Shown piece after piece: positions 1-5,807 of a stretch of DNA of 7,180 nt. This DNA is from Frankiaceae bacterium (GTDB lineage Bacteria > Actinomycetota > Actinomycetes > Mycobacteriales > SCTD01). Location: assembly GCA_026786045.1 (NCBI GenBank), contig JAJAYV010000020.1:1-7180 (forward strand), written 5' to 3'. The notes under the pieces are model-generated. The model was not told the DNA's origin, did not search any database, and was given only the letters and a program-made list of their open reading frames with translations. Position 1 is the stretch's first letter. Each line of letters begins with the position of its first letter. The position numbers were made by a program, and so were the translations under genes.

Positions 1-300
1 CCAATCACCGGCGAAGGCGGCCAGTGCCGTCCGGCCATCGGAGGTGAGCGAGTAGTAGCGGCGAGGCGGTCCGGACTCCGACTCGGCCCAGGTCGTGCTG
101 ACCCGACCCTCTCGGCGCAGCCGGCTCAACAGCGGGTAGATCGTGCCCTCGCTGATGACCATGCCGTCGATGGCACCGAGCCGGCGGACCAGGTCGAAGC
201 CGTACACCGGCTCGTCGTCGAGCAGCGAGAGCACGCAGTACTCGAGGACGCCGCGGCGCAGCTGGGACAGCGGCTGCTGTCGTGCGCCACCTGTATCCAT
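1..300 (-). CDS. PadR-family transcriptional regulator (N-terminal part; runs off the window)
   Basis: A PadR-type winged-helix repressor acts in the cytoplasm on nearby promoters, often its own. The frame is open for exactly 100 codons from the ATG at 300 to the window edge, so the C-terminus is missing. The signature is clear: LRRGVLEYCVLSLL (residues 14-27), then YGFDLVRRL (33-41), the recognition-helix region SEGTIYPLLSRLRREG (50-65), and the wing with GPPRRYYSLTSDGR (78-90). These match the PadR consensus of L-G-x-L-E-x-x-x-L, Y-G-x-x-L, EGTIYPLL-x-RL and GPxR+YY-x-LT-x-x-G. The ATG was chosen because the family usually starts about 10-15 residues before the first helix and because a promoter sits seven bases upstream. 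There is no Shine-Dalgarno sequence. The C-terminal dimerisation helix and the downstream partner lie outside the window, so the target is unknown. Confidence 0.93.
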   Translation of the reverse strand, partial: MDTGGARQQPLSQLRRGVLEYCVLSLLDDEPVYGFDLVRRLGAIDGMVISEGTIYPLLSRLRREGRVSTTWAESESGPPRRYYSLTSDGRTALAAFAGDW

Positions 301-307
301 GCGCCGC

Positions 308-336
308 AAGGTAGTAGGTGCAACAAGGAATGACAA
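308..336 (-). promoter_or_regulatory. Leaderless sigma-70-type promoter of the PadR gene
   Basis: On the minus strand a TTGTCA -35 (336-331) is followed by a 17-base spacer and a TACCTT -10 (313-308). Seven more bases lead to the ATG at 300. A TANNNT box seven bases before the start codon is the usual layout of leaderless actinobacterial genes, in which transcription starts at the A of ATG. This agrees with the absence of a ribosome binding site. Confidence 0.6.
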
Positions 337-341
337 GGGAC

Positions 342-360
342 CGAGCGGACGAGCCGCTCG
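342..360 (-). terminator. Hairpin between the small ORF and the PadR gene (possible terminator)
   Basis: CGAGCGG (342-348) and CCGCTCG (354-360) form a perfect 7-bp stem around a 5-base loop. Read on the minus strand it follows the 50-aa ORF, and the bases after it are moderately T-rich with no uninterrupted T run. It sits directly upstream of the PadR -35 box, so an operator or attenuator role is also possible. Confidence 0.35.
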
Positions 361-396
361 TGCCGGCTCGGGCGCGGCAAACGTGAGGAACTGGCG

Positions 397-549
397 TTAC
401 CGGCTGCTCCGCCCGCGGGTCATGACCCAGCGAACGAACCGGTAGAGCGCGAGTTCGGGTCCGGCAGCGTTCCCTGTGCCGCCGTGGAGCTGCTCGCCAA
501 GGAAGCGGGAGTTCGGGTCGCGGTCGTCGTCTCGTGCGCGCTTTGTCAT
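397..549 (-). CDS. Small hypothetical protein, 50 aa
   Basis: A short minus-strand frame runs from the ATG at 549 to the TAA at 397-399. GGGAGG stands four bases before the ATG on the coding strand, one of the best ribosome binding sites in the window. The product starts with a very charged stretch (MTKRARDDDRD), continues through a Gly-rich middle, and ends in an Arg/aromatic segment (LYRFVRWVMTRGRSSR). The C-terminal 18 residues could form an amphipathic basic helix. There is no signal peptide, no membrane span and no family I recognise. It lies 96 bases upstream of the PadR gene on the same strand, with a hairpin between them. It may be a true small protein or the preserved start of a decayed gene, since the DNA on its other side is full of gene fragments. 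Confidence 0.45.
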   Translation of the reverse strand: MTKRARDDDRDPNSRFLGEQLHGGTGNAAGPELALYRFVRWVMTRGRSSR

Positions 550-768
550 TGCGCCTCCCGTTCCTGTCGAGGCGCAGGGCTAGAGCAGTACGCCAGCGCT
601 AGGCGCCGTCCGCCCTCACCCCAGCCGCCTCATCCTGCTGCCGCACTCAAGGCCGGGGTCAAGAACCGTCCGGCCGCTTGCTGCTGCCCGATCGGGCCGA
701 GGGTGCCGCGGACCGGCGGCCTTACGAGCGCCGAATGGCACGGTTGCCTGCTGTTGCTGCCCGCGGTC

Positions 769-1006
769 GGCCGGGACGACGGCGGCTACTTCTCGACCGA
801 GCTGGAGACCTGGCGCAGCCCGTCCCCCGCCGTGACGGCCAGGCGCGTTCGGCTACGTCCCGTTCGGGGTCACCAGCGAGCAGGAGCGCACCTTCGACGG
901 CGTCACCATCCCGTCCGTCGTACGGGCCGGGTGGTGGTGGGGCACGAACCGGCAGGCGGAGGGCGAGTTCTTCCGCGCCGAGATCACCAGCGCGACGCAC
1001 CGGTGA
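769..1006 (+). pseudogene. Frameshifted C-terminal remnant of a DUF6544-like protein
   Basis: The piece reads GRDDGGYFSTELETWRSPSP in the frame of 769, then is lost. It resumes in the next frame at 848 with FGYVPFGVTSEQERTF, then DGVTIPS, AGWWWGT and EGEFFRAEIT, and stops at the TGA at 1004-1006. Aromatic and Gly motifs of this kind (E-x-TF-x-x-x-TIPS, GWW-x-GT, EGEFFR-x-x-I) resemble the C-terminal end of DUF6544 (formerly DUF6920) proteins, whose function is unknown. The family call is from memory of its pattern and is tentative. The frame change near 840-848 and the absence of the N-terminal two-thirds show that it cannot make a normal protein. Confidence 0.45.
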
Positions 1007-1064
1007 CGGGCGCGACGACAGCGGCGGCCCTTGCGGCGGGGAGCGGAATGCTGGTCCGCCGTCG

Positions 1065-1214
1065 TTGATGCGCGAGCGGTACGGCTACACCCACTGGTGG
1101 TCAGCGGCGATCCTCGAGCCGGTCGGGCTGTTCAGCGCCCTGATGAGCCGGCGGATGCTGCTCGGCATGCGCGACCGGTCCGAGCGGTCCGCGACGACAA
1201 CAGCGACAGCGTGA
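1065..1214 (+). pseudogene. C-terminal gene fragment ending in MSRRMLLGMRDR
   Basis: The plus-strand frame reads RYGYTHWWSAAILEPVG, then LFSALMSRRMLLGMRDRSER, and stops at 1212-1214. The WW motif followed by a short basic terminal helix looks like the end of a small cytoplasmic protein. It reminds me of SRPBCC or DUF2867-type tails, but the match is too weak to name a family. No N-terminal domain precedes it, since the frame upstream is low-complexity Arg/Pro/Ala. A second copy of the final motif lies at 1848, which suggests that two paralogous gene ends were left here. Confidence 0.35.
1143..1187 (+). repeat. Copy 1 of a 45-bp dispersed repeat coding for MSRRMLL-x-x-RDR
   Basis: This segment matches 1848-1892 at 40 of 45 positions by eye, and the first 22 bases are identical. 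Both copies are in the same orientation and both are open in the frame that gives MSRRMLL(G/D)(M/I)RDR(S/A)ER. This favours homologous gene ends over a non-coding repeat. Confidence 0.7.
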
Positions 1215-1347
1215 TCAACAGGGTCGTCCGGGCGCTCCTCCGGTCGCCGTCGTGGAGGGTGGTCGGCGGCACGTGCGAACTCACCTCATGAAGACGGCGT
1301 AGCGGTCGGCGCACCGCGCTTCCCGTCCAGGACTCGCGGGCGAGCGG

Positions 1348-1410
1348 CTCTTTCCGTACGTCGGCCGCTCCGGTGGCAAGACCTGGTGGCGCAACTTCGT
1401 GGAGCCGCGC
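1348..1410 (+). pseudogene. Short fragment resembling an F420-type split-barrel protein
   Basis: The frame of 1348 reads LFPYVGRSGGKTWWRNF and then VEPRPV. A Gly-Lys-Thr-Trp-Trp-Arg-Asn-Phe segment followed by a Pro-Val strand is typical of small deazaflavin- or FMN-binding split-barrel proteins of the nitroreductase/quinone reductase type. Nothing before or after continues the fold, and the frame runs on into Arg-rich sequence. It is therefore at best a relic. The family assignment rests on about ten residues. Confidence 0.25.
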
Positions 1411-1837
1411 CCAGTCTCAGCTGACGCCGGACAACGCAACTCTCACGGGCTGATCAGGCGTCGCCGGAGGAGGCCCTTCGACGCGGCCTGCCCGCGTGAC
1501 TTCGAATTCGGGAGCGTTAATGCGTGGCTGGGAGCCCCCCCACAGCAGCAGGCCCACCTCCAATGGAGGGACGATCAACACAGTCATGGCAGTTCCGTCC
1601 TGCAATCGGTGCGGTCGAAGCGTCCCCGCGCAGCACGCTAAGGGCTGCGTGAGGGCCCCAGTAGGGGCGAAGGTCCTGGCGTCGCGGGCACTCCACGCGG
1701 TCCGCTGGAGACATTGCGCCCATGCCGGGCGGGAGAGCCACCTGGCCTGGTGCAGCTCGCCGCGTGCTGCTCTGCGATCGCGTCGATCATGCGATGTCGA
1801 CGACAGCAGCGGTCTTTCGCCGCGCTCAGGTCCGCCG

Positions 1838-2404
1838 TCACTTCCTCATGAGCCGGCGGATGCTGCTCGACATCCGCGACCGGGCAGAGCGCGCTCGGTC
1901 GAACAGCTCCGGGCGATGCTGACGCCCGTACGTCGTCGTCGTGTCGCAGACCCGGAAGACGGGGTGAGCCGCAGCCACCACCTCGAACGCGCCGACGGCT
2001 TGGTGCCGGTCCACAGGGATGTGCGGCCTGCCACCCGGAACCTTCTCGACGTACCGTTTGATCACCGGTGCCCGCTCGTTGACCGGCACCTCGACCAGCC
2101 GGACCGCCCGCGGCCGCCGGCGTCGCAGGACGGCATGACCGCTTGCGGCCCGCACGTTCCAGACCCAGTCGCACTCGCCGAGCATGGAGACGAGGTACCA
2201 CTGGTCAGCGACGTCCGCCATGCCCAGGGGGATCCGGATCAGGCGCCCCGTTCGTCGACCGGCCACCTCCAGGACGACCCAGCGTCTGGGGAGCACGCCC
2301 AGGTCGAAGACCCGGTTCCAGAGGCGCACCCAGCGGCGCGCGGTGGCGTTCCCTCGACCACCGGCATACATCGCACGCGCTCTGGCCGCGGGGCCGGCTC
2401 TCAT
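1838..2404 (-). CDS. Deazaflavin (F420)-dependent nitroreductase/quinone reductase family protein
   Basis: This is a small split beta-barrel protein of the Ddn/DUF385 family (F420H2-dependent quinone reductase type). Such proteins bind F420 or a related cofactor and reduce quinones, nitro compounds or other acceptors. The core is recognisable: RLWNRVFDLGVLPRRWVVLEV (split here as residues 27-36 and 37-47), GRRTGR (49-54), the LVSMLGECDWVWNVRAASG strand-helix (71-89), AVLRR, a VEVPVNERAPVIKRYVE helix (104-120), and the closing strand EVVAAAHPVFRV (141-152). The family normally ends near this last strand. The remaining 36 residues are low-complexity Arg/Ser sequence and are probably read-through into a foreign fragment. 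Neither the ATG at 2404 nor the alternative ATG at 2371 (MYAGGRG) has a clear ribosome binding site. The family pattern would also fit the shorter start. It lies 25 bases behind the gap stop codon and is probably co-transcribed with it. Its substrate cannot be told. Confidence 0.82.
   Translation of the reverse strand: MRAGPAARARAMYAGGRGNATARRWVRLWNRVFDLGVLPRRWVVLEVAGRRTGRLIRIPLGMADVADQWYLVSMLGECDWVWNVRAASGHAVLRRRRPRAVRLVEVPVNERAPVIKRYVEKVPGGRPHIPVDRHQAVGAFEVVAAAHPVFRVCDTTTTYGRQHRPELFDRARSARSRMSSSIRRLMRK
1848..1892 (+). repeat. Copy 2 of the 45-bp repeat, antisense to the 3' end of the nitroreductase-family gene
   Basis: This copy encodes MSRRMLLDIRDRAER on the plus strand and reaches a stop at 1920-1922. 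It lies wholly inside the last codons of the minus-strand gene 1838-2404. Two genes read these bases in opposite directions, although the plus-strand piece appears to be only a relic. Confidence 0.7.
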
Positions 2405-2429
2405 GTTGGCGGCATCGCCCGGTCGGCCG

Positions 2430-3442
2430 TCAGCGACTGCGGTCGAGGTCGGCGCCGACGAGCCTGGTGAGGTCGATCATCCGGGCGGTGTAGCCCCACT
2501 CGTTGTCGTACCAGCCGAAGACCTTCGCCAGCCGTCCCGACGCTTGCGTGAGTCCCGCGTCGAGGAGGCACGACGCCGGGTCACCGATCACGTCGCTGGA
2601 GACGATCGGGGCGGTGGTGTAGCGCAGTCGGCCGGCCAGCGGGGCCACGGCCGCGGCGGCCTCGAAGGCCGCGTTCACCTCGACTGCGGTCACCTCGCCG
2701 TCGAGCAGTACCGCCATGTCGACGAGGGAGCCGTCGATGACCGGTACGCGCAGCGCGACGCCGTCCAGGCGCCCGGCCATCTCCGGGAGCACCTCGCCGA
2801 CCGCCCGGGCCGCGCCGGTGGTCGTGGGGATGATGTTGACGGCGGCCGCGCGGGCCCGGCGCGGGTCCTTGTGCGCGCTGTCAAGCACTTTCTGGTCGTT
2901 GGTGTAGGCGTGCACGGTCGTCATGAGACCGCGCTCGATGCCGAACCGGTCGTTGAGCACCTTCACCATCGGCGCGACGCAGTTGGTGGTGCAGGAGGCG
3001 TTCGAGACGACGTGGTGGCGGGCGGGGTCGTAGGAAGCGTCATTGACCCCCATGACGATGGTCGCGTCCATCTCCTTTCCGGGTGAGGACAGGAGCACCT
3101 TCGCGGCGCCGGCAGCCAGGTGGCCGGCCGCGGCCTCGCGGGTCCGGACCTTCCCGGTCGACTCGATGACGACGTCCACCGACTCCGCTGTCCAGGCCAG
3201 CGCGGCCGGGTCGCGTTCGCAGCTGGTGCGGATCTTGTGACGTCGACGACGAGGGTCTCGCCGTGGTCCTCGACGTCACGGCCGAGCGGACCGAAGGTGC
3301 TGTCGTAGCGCAGCAGCCTGGCCATCGTCGCGGGGTCGACCAGGTCGTTGACCGCGACGACCTCGATGTCGTCGGACAACAGGCTGAGCCGCAGGTAGGC
3401 GCGACCGATCCCTCCAAAACCGTTGATGCCGATGCGTAGCGT
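2430..3442 (-). pseudogene. gap: Type I glyceraldehyde-3-phosphate dehydrogenase, frameshifted and lacking a standard start
   Basis: This enzyme converts glyceraldehyde-3-phosphate, NAD+ and phosphate to 1,3-bisphosphoglycerate in the cytoplasm. All the landmarks are present across two frames. The N-terminal frame has RIGINGFGGIGR, AVNDLVD (an Asp that favours NAD), YDSTFG and ETLVVD. The second frame has DVVIESTG, the catalytic SNASCTTNC (Cys about 151), HAYTNDQ (His about 178), NIIPTTTGAA, LRVPV and WYDNEWGY. The frame changes at about 3241. One extra G there would read VVDGHKIR and give a 337-residue protein, normal for the family. The expected start codon is ACG (3442-3440), eight bases behind a GGGAG ribosome binding site and 47 bases after the adh stop, so ATG may have mutated to ACG. 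NGFGGIGR also replaces the usual Arg of NGFGRIGR. Either a decaying gene or sequence errors could explain this. The GTG-initiated part at 3179-2430 alone would lack most of the NAD domain. Confidence 0.85.
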
Positions 3443-3489
3443 TGTGTGCGCTCCCTGAGTGATGGTGCGGTGGTGTGGGCGGGCGACGG

Positions 3490-4518
3490 TCAGAGCCGGA
3501 AGACCACGCGGGCCGGGACGCGACCGGCGAGCACGTCGTCGATCGAGTCGTTGACATCGTCGAGCTCACGCTCGACCGTGACGACGCGGGTGCGGCCGGC
3601 GGCGTGCAGGGCGAAGACGTCGGCGAGGTCGTTGCGAGTGCCGACGATCGAGCCGATGACCGACTTCCCGCCAAGGACGGCGTCGAAGATGGGCACTGTC
3701 ATCGCGCCGTTGTCGGCCGGGAGCGCGACGCATACGAGCCGACCGCCCCGCCTCAGCGACCGAAAAGCCTGGTCGAAGGACGCCGGCGAGGCGGCCAGCG
3801 CGACCGCGACGTCGGCCCCGCCGAGGGCTTGGATGGCGGCGACGGGGTCGGTGGTCCGGGCGTTGATGACGTGGTCGGCGCCGAGCTCGGTCGCCAAAGC
3901 GAGCTTGTCGTCCTCGACGTCGACGGCGAGTACGAACCCGCCCGCGATCCGGGCATACTGCACGGCGAGGTGCCCGAGGCCGCCGACGCCGAACACCGCC
4001 ACCGTCTCGGCGGGAGCCACCCGCGCGACTTTGATCGCCTTGTAGGTCGTGACGCCTGCGCAGGTCAGCGGGGCGGCGTCGACGGCCGTGATCTGCTCAG
4101 GCACGGGCGTGGCAAAGGCCGCAGTGACGACGACGTATTCGGCGAAGGTCCCGTTGATGGAGTACCCGGCGTTCTGCTGGCTCTCGCACAGCGTCTCCCA
4201 GCCCCCGTTGCAGTGCCGGCACTGCCCACAGGCGTCGGCGAGCCAGGCGATCGCGACCCGGTCGCCCAGGGCTCGGTTGGTCACGCCCGCACCAAGACCC
4301 ACCACCTCACCGATCCCCTCGTGACCGGGGATGAAGGGCAGCGACGGGGTGACCGGCCAGTCGCCGTGCGCGGCGTGGATGTCGGTGTGGCACAGACCGG
4401 TGACCTCGATCCGAACCAGGACCTGTCCCGGCCCGGGCTCGGGAATCGGCAGGTCCTGCACCGTCAGGGGCTGCTGGAAGTCGGTGACGACGGCTGCCCT
4501 CATCCTGATTGCGGTCAT
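3490..4518 (-). CDS. adhP: Zinc-dependent alcohol dehydrogenase, AdhP type
   Basis: This is a medium-chain dehydrogenase of 342 residues that interconverts primary alcohols and aldehydes with NAD(H) in the cytoplasm. Catalytic zinc ligands are visible as Cys43 (GLCHTD), His66-Glu67 (GHEG) and Cys153 (LTCAGVTTYKA). The four structural zinc cysteines are 97, 100, 103 and 111 (CGQCRHC, then LC). The Rossmann loop is GVGGLGH (177-183), followed by an acidic residue in LAVDVED near 200 that fits NAD rather than NADP. AGVTTYKAIK is typical of the AdhP branch. The ATG at 4518 was chosen because GAAAGG lies about seven bases upstream and because the family starts just before MRAAVV. The open frame extends further upstream, to 4653, but those residues are not family-like. 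It is the first gene of the adh-gap-nitroreductase cluster, and DosR-like boxes lie 109 and about 178 bases upstream. Confidence 0.93.
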   Translation of the reverse strand: MTAIRMRAAVVTDFQQPLTVQDLPIPEPGPGQVLVRIEVTGLCHTDIHAAHGDWPVTPSLPFIPGHEGIGEVVGLGAGVTNRALGDRVAIAWLADACGQCRHCNGGWETLCESQQNAGYSINGTFAEYVVVTAAFATPVPEQITAVDAAPLTCAGVTTYKAIKVARVAPAETVAVFGVGGLGHLAVQYARIAGGFVLAVDVEDDKLALATELGADHVINARTTDPVAAIQALGGADVAVALAASPASFDQAFRSLRRGGRLVCVALPADNGAMTVPIFDAVLGGKSVIGSIVGTRNDLADVFALHAAGRTRVVTVERELDDVNDSIDDVLAGRVPARVVFRL

Positions 4519-4626
4519 GTACTGGCCTTTCGGAGCGTGGGTGTCGGACCGTTGCCGGACGCGCTGTGCAGGGCCCGTTCTTACAAGGTGGTCGCTGCAC
4601 GGTGACGTGCCCAATGCCGCCTGTCC

Positions 4627-4641
4627 AGGGTCGGAAGTCCC
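4627..4641 (-). promoter_or_regulatory. DosR/DevR-like box upstream of adhP (proximal)
   Basis: The minus strand reads GGGACTTCCGACCCT. It keeps the GGGACTT half and the CCCT half of the mycobacterial dormancy-regulator motif (roughly GGGACTTTCGGCCCTA). It lies 109 bases upstream of the adhP ATG in the sense orientation. No regulator gene is in the window, so the assignment rests on similarity alone. Confidence 0.4.
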
Positions 4642-4695
4642 GCGCGTTGCCAAGGGGCCGTGCTGCGGCTGCCCGGTCGAGCCTGGGTGCCGGCC

Positions 4696-4713
4696 GGGAC
4701 CTTGTGCCCTAGG
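4696..4713 (+). promoter_or_regulatory. DosR/DevR-like box upstream of adhP (distal); copy 1 of an 18-bp repeat
   Basis: GGGACCTTGTGCCCTAGG keeps the GGGAC-x-TT and GCCCTA parts of the dormancy motif. It recurs with one mismatch at 5364-5381. It also overlaps the TAG (4711-4709) that ends the decayed minus-strand frame, so it could instead be a sequence following a gene end. Confidence 0.4.
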
Positions 4714-5060
4714 AGCGCGCCCGGTGACCGGCGAAACTCATTGCTGTCTTCAGCAGCCCCGGGACCACCTGGGGCACCGCGTAGTCGCCGAACGCCGACC
4801 AAGCTCTACAGCCAGGGCGTCACCCGGGTTGTGGCGCCGGACCACGTCGAACGGCTGGCTCGACACGGCTGAGGCCTCTTCGCTCGCGACGAGGTGCACC
4901 CGCGCGAGCAGGTCAGGATCGCCCGGGTCCGGCAGGACCTCGTAGGCGTCGCCCCGGTAGCCGAAGCGGCGCAGTCCCGCCCGTAGGTCCGCAGCGCCGC
5001 TCCGCAGGAGATCGTCAGCTCCCGGTCCGAGGGGTCGACGACGGGCAGGGCCTGCCTGCG
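4709..5060 (-). pseudogene. Decayed minus-strand gene end, family not recognised
   Basis: One minus-strand frame reads protein-like from about 5030 to 4800: GADDLLRSGAADLRAGLRRF, GYRGDAYEVLPDPGDPDLLA, RVHLVASEEASAVSSQPFDV, VRRHNPGDALAV. It then degenerates and stops at 4750-4752. A second frame takes over at about 4794: FGDYAVPQVVPGLLKTAMSF, AGHRARS, with a TAG at 4711-4709. The balanced composition, acidic residues and natural turns differ from the Arg/Pro-rich shadow frames, so I think this was one coding region broken near 4795. A third frame further upstream (PVVDPSDRELTI, about 5045) may be an earlier part. I do not recognise the family and assign no function. No start codon with a ribosome binding site was found. 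Confidence 0.4.
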
Positions 5061-5376
5061 GTCGGCGGCTCGCTCGCGGGGAAGCTCAGCGCGGACACCG
5101 CCCAGGGCCCACGGCCGAGGCGGCCGGTGGTCGGCACCTCGGGCCCTCTCGGCGGTACTGAGTGATGCTGCTGTCACAGCCTGCGGTCCGCGCCCCGCGT
5201 CGCAGTAGCGGCAGACGATGAGTTTGTCGGCGCTGTCCTCGTCCAGCCTGCTGCTGGGGCACTTTCGCTACTGAACGACGACGAGACCCGGCTGCTGGGG
5301 AAGCGCTGCGGCGACGCACGTGGCCGGGCGTCCGGGCTACGTCGACGGAGTCCGGGCGCTGACGGGACCTTGTGCT
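5061..5376. other. Interval without a supported gene
   Basis: The minus strand shows one Cys-pair island, DKLIVCRYCDAG (about 5230-5195), which might be a zinc-ribbon relic, but a stop lies shortly upstream and no fold continues. A short direct repeat, GTCCGGGC, occurs at about 5329 and 5351. No RNA gene or clear promoter was seen. Confidence 0.4.
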
Positions 5377-5381
5377 CTAGG
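5364..5381 (+). repeat. Copy 2 of the 18-bp repeat, across the STAS gene stop codon
   Basis: GGGACCTTGTGCTCTAGG differs by one base from 4696-4713. On the minus strand both copies read as TAG stop codon, R, then GCACAAGGTCCCG. The flanks outside the 18 bases do not match. Confidence 0.65.
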
Positions 5382-5742
5382 CGCCGGAGGCGCGCTCGAC
5401 CGCCTTGGCGGCGGGCTCGGGCAGGGCGGTCACGACCAGCGCGCGGTGCAGGCCGCTCACCCGCAGGACCCGCACGACCTGCGGCGAGACCGCCGACAGC
5501 TCGAGCGCGCCGCCGCCGTCGCGCAGCCGGCGATGGGCCTGGACGAGCACACTCAGGGCCTCCGACGAGAGCCGAGTGACGCGGGACAGGTCCAGCGACA
5601 GCGTCAGGCCGGGCGCGACGGCGTCGTCGAGCTGGGCACGCAACCGCGCGGCCCCGTCGCCGTCGAGCTCGCCGGCCAGCACCAGGTGCGGCCCGGCAGG
5701 GCGTGCGGTGGTCAGGACGACGCTCGGCGATCGTTCGCTCAT
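5377..5742 (-). CDS. STAS-domain protein, anti-sigma-factor antagonist type
   Basis: This is a single STAS domain of 121 residues. Proteins of this type bind an anti-sigma kinase and release a stress sigma factor, and they are switched by phosphorylation of a serine. The fold pattern is visible: HLVLAGELDGDGAARLRAQL (19-38, first strands and helix), LTLSLDLSRVTRLSSEALSVL (split as 46-55 and 56-66), the helix VQAHRRLRDGG, then LELSAVSPQVVRVLRVSGL. The usual D-S-(S/A)-G loop before the helix reads L-S-S-E-A here, so serines remain but the Asp and Gly are gone. Control by the normal kinase is therefore uncertain. The ATG at 5742 was chosen for the GGGAGGGA ribosome binding site five to six bases upstream. 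The open frame continues to 5820, but that extension is not family-like. A TAGCGT or GGGTA -10-like box lies at 5768-5763. It is transcribed divergently from the FmdB gene. Confidence 0.82.
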   Translation of the reverse strand: MSERSPSVVLTTARPAGPHLVLAGELDGDGAARLRAQLDDAVAPGLTLSLDLSRVTRLSSEALSVLVQAHRRLRDGGGALELSAVSPQVVRVLRVSGLHRALVVTALPEPAAKAVERASGA

Positions 5743-5807
5743 CGGTCCCTCCCCGGCAGTGGACGCTACCCGCGGGCGTTGGACGGCCCGCCCGCTCGTG
5801 CCGCACA

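Larger units (their letters stand above)
550..1837. other. Gene-poor interval with decayed gene pieces
   Basis: No complete, family-consistent gene is visible on either strand here. Open frames exist because of the high GC content, but their translations are Arg/Pro/Ala-rich and contain only short family-like islands. Those islands are listed separately: a DUF6544-like end, a WWSAA...MSRRMLL tail and a KTWWRNF fragment. From about 1411 to 1837 I see nothing recognisable apart from a run of seven C at 1535-1541. No tRNA, rRNA or CRISPR array was seen. Confidence 0.6.

Noticed and set aside
1638..2201. Minus-strand frame overlapping the nitroreductase-family gene in another frame
   Set aside because: The neighbouring frame carries the recognised family motifs, while this one is Arg/Pro/Ala-rich.
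1496..2470. 324-codon plus-strand frame, including a CNRC...H...C zinc-knuckle-like stretch near 1600
   Set aside because: Most of it is antisense to the nitroreductase-family gene. The cysteines are an isolated island with no fold or start around them.
2860..2875. GGTCCTTGTGC within gap, similar to the 18-bp repeat
   Set aside because: It is explained by conserved codons for the AHKD motif and lacks the GGGAC and CTAGG ends.
3475..4605. 376-codon plus-strand frame opposite adhP
   Set aside because: It is antisense to a gene with all zinc and NAD motifs and shows no motif of its own.
4752..4776. GCCCC...GGGGC inverted repeat before the adhP upstream region
   Set aside because: It has only a 5-bp stem with a 10-base loop in GC-rich DNA, and lies inside the decayed coding frame.
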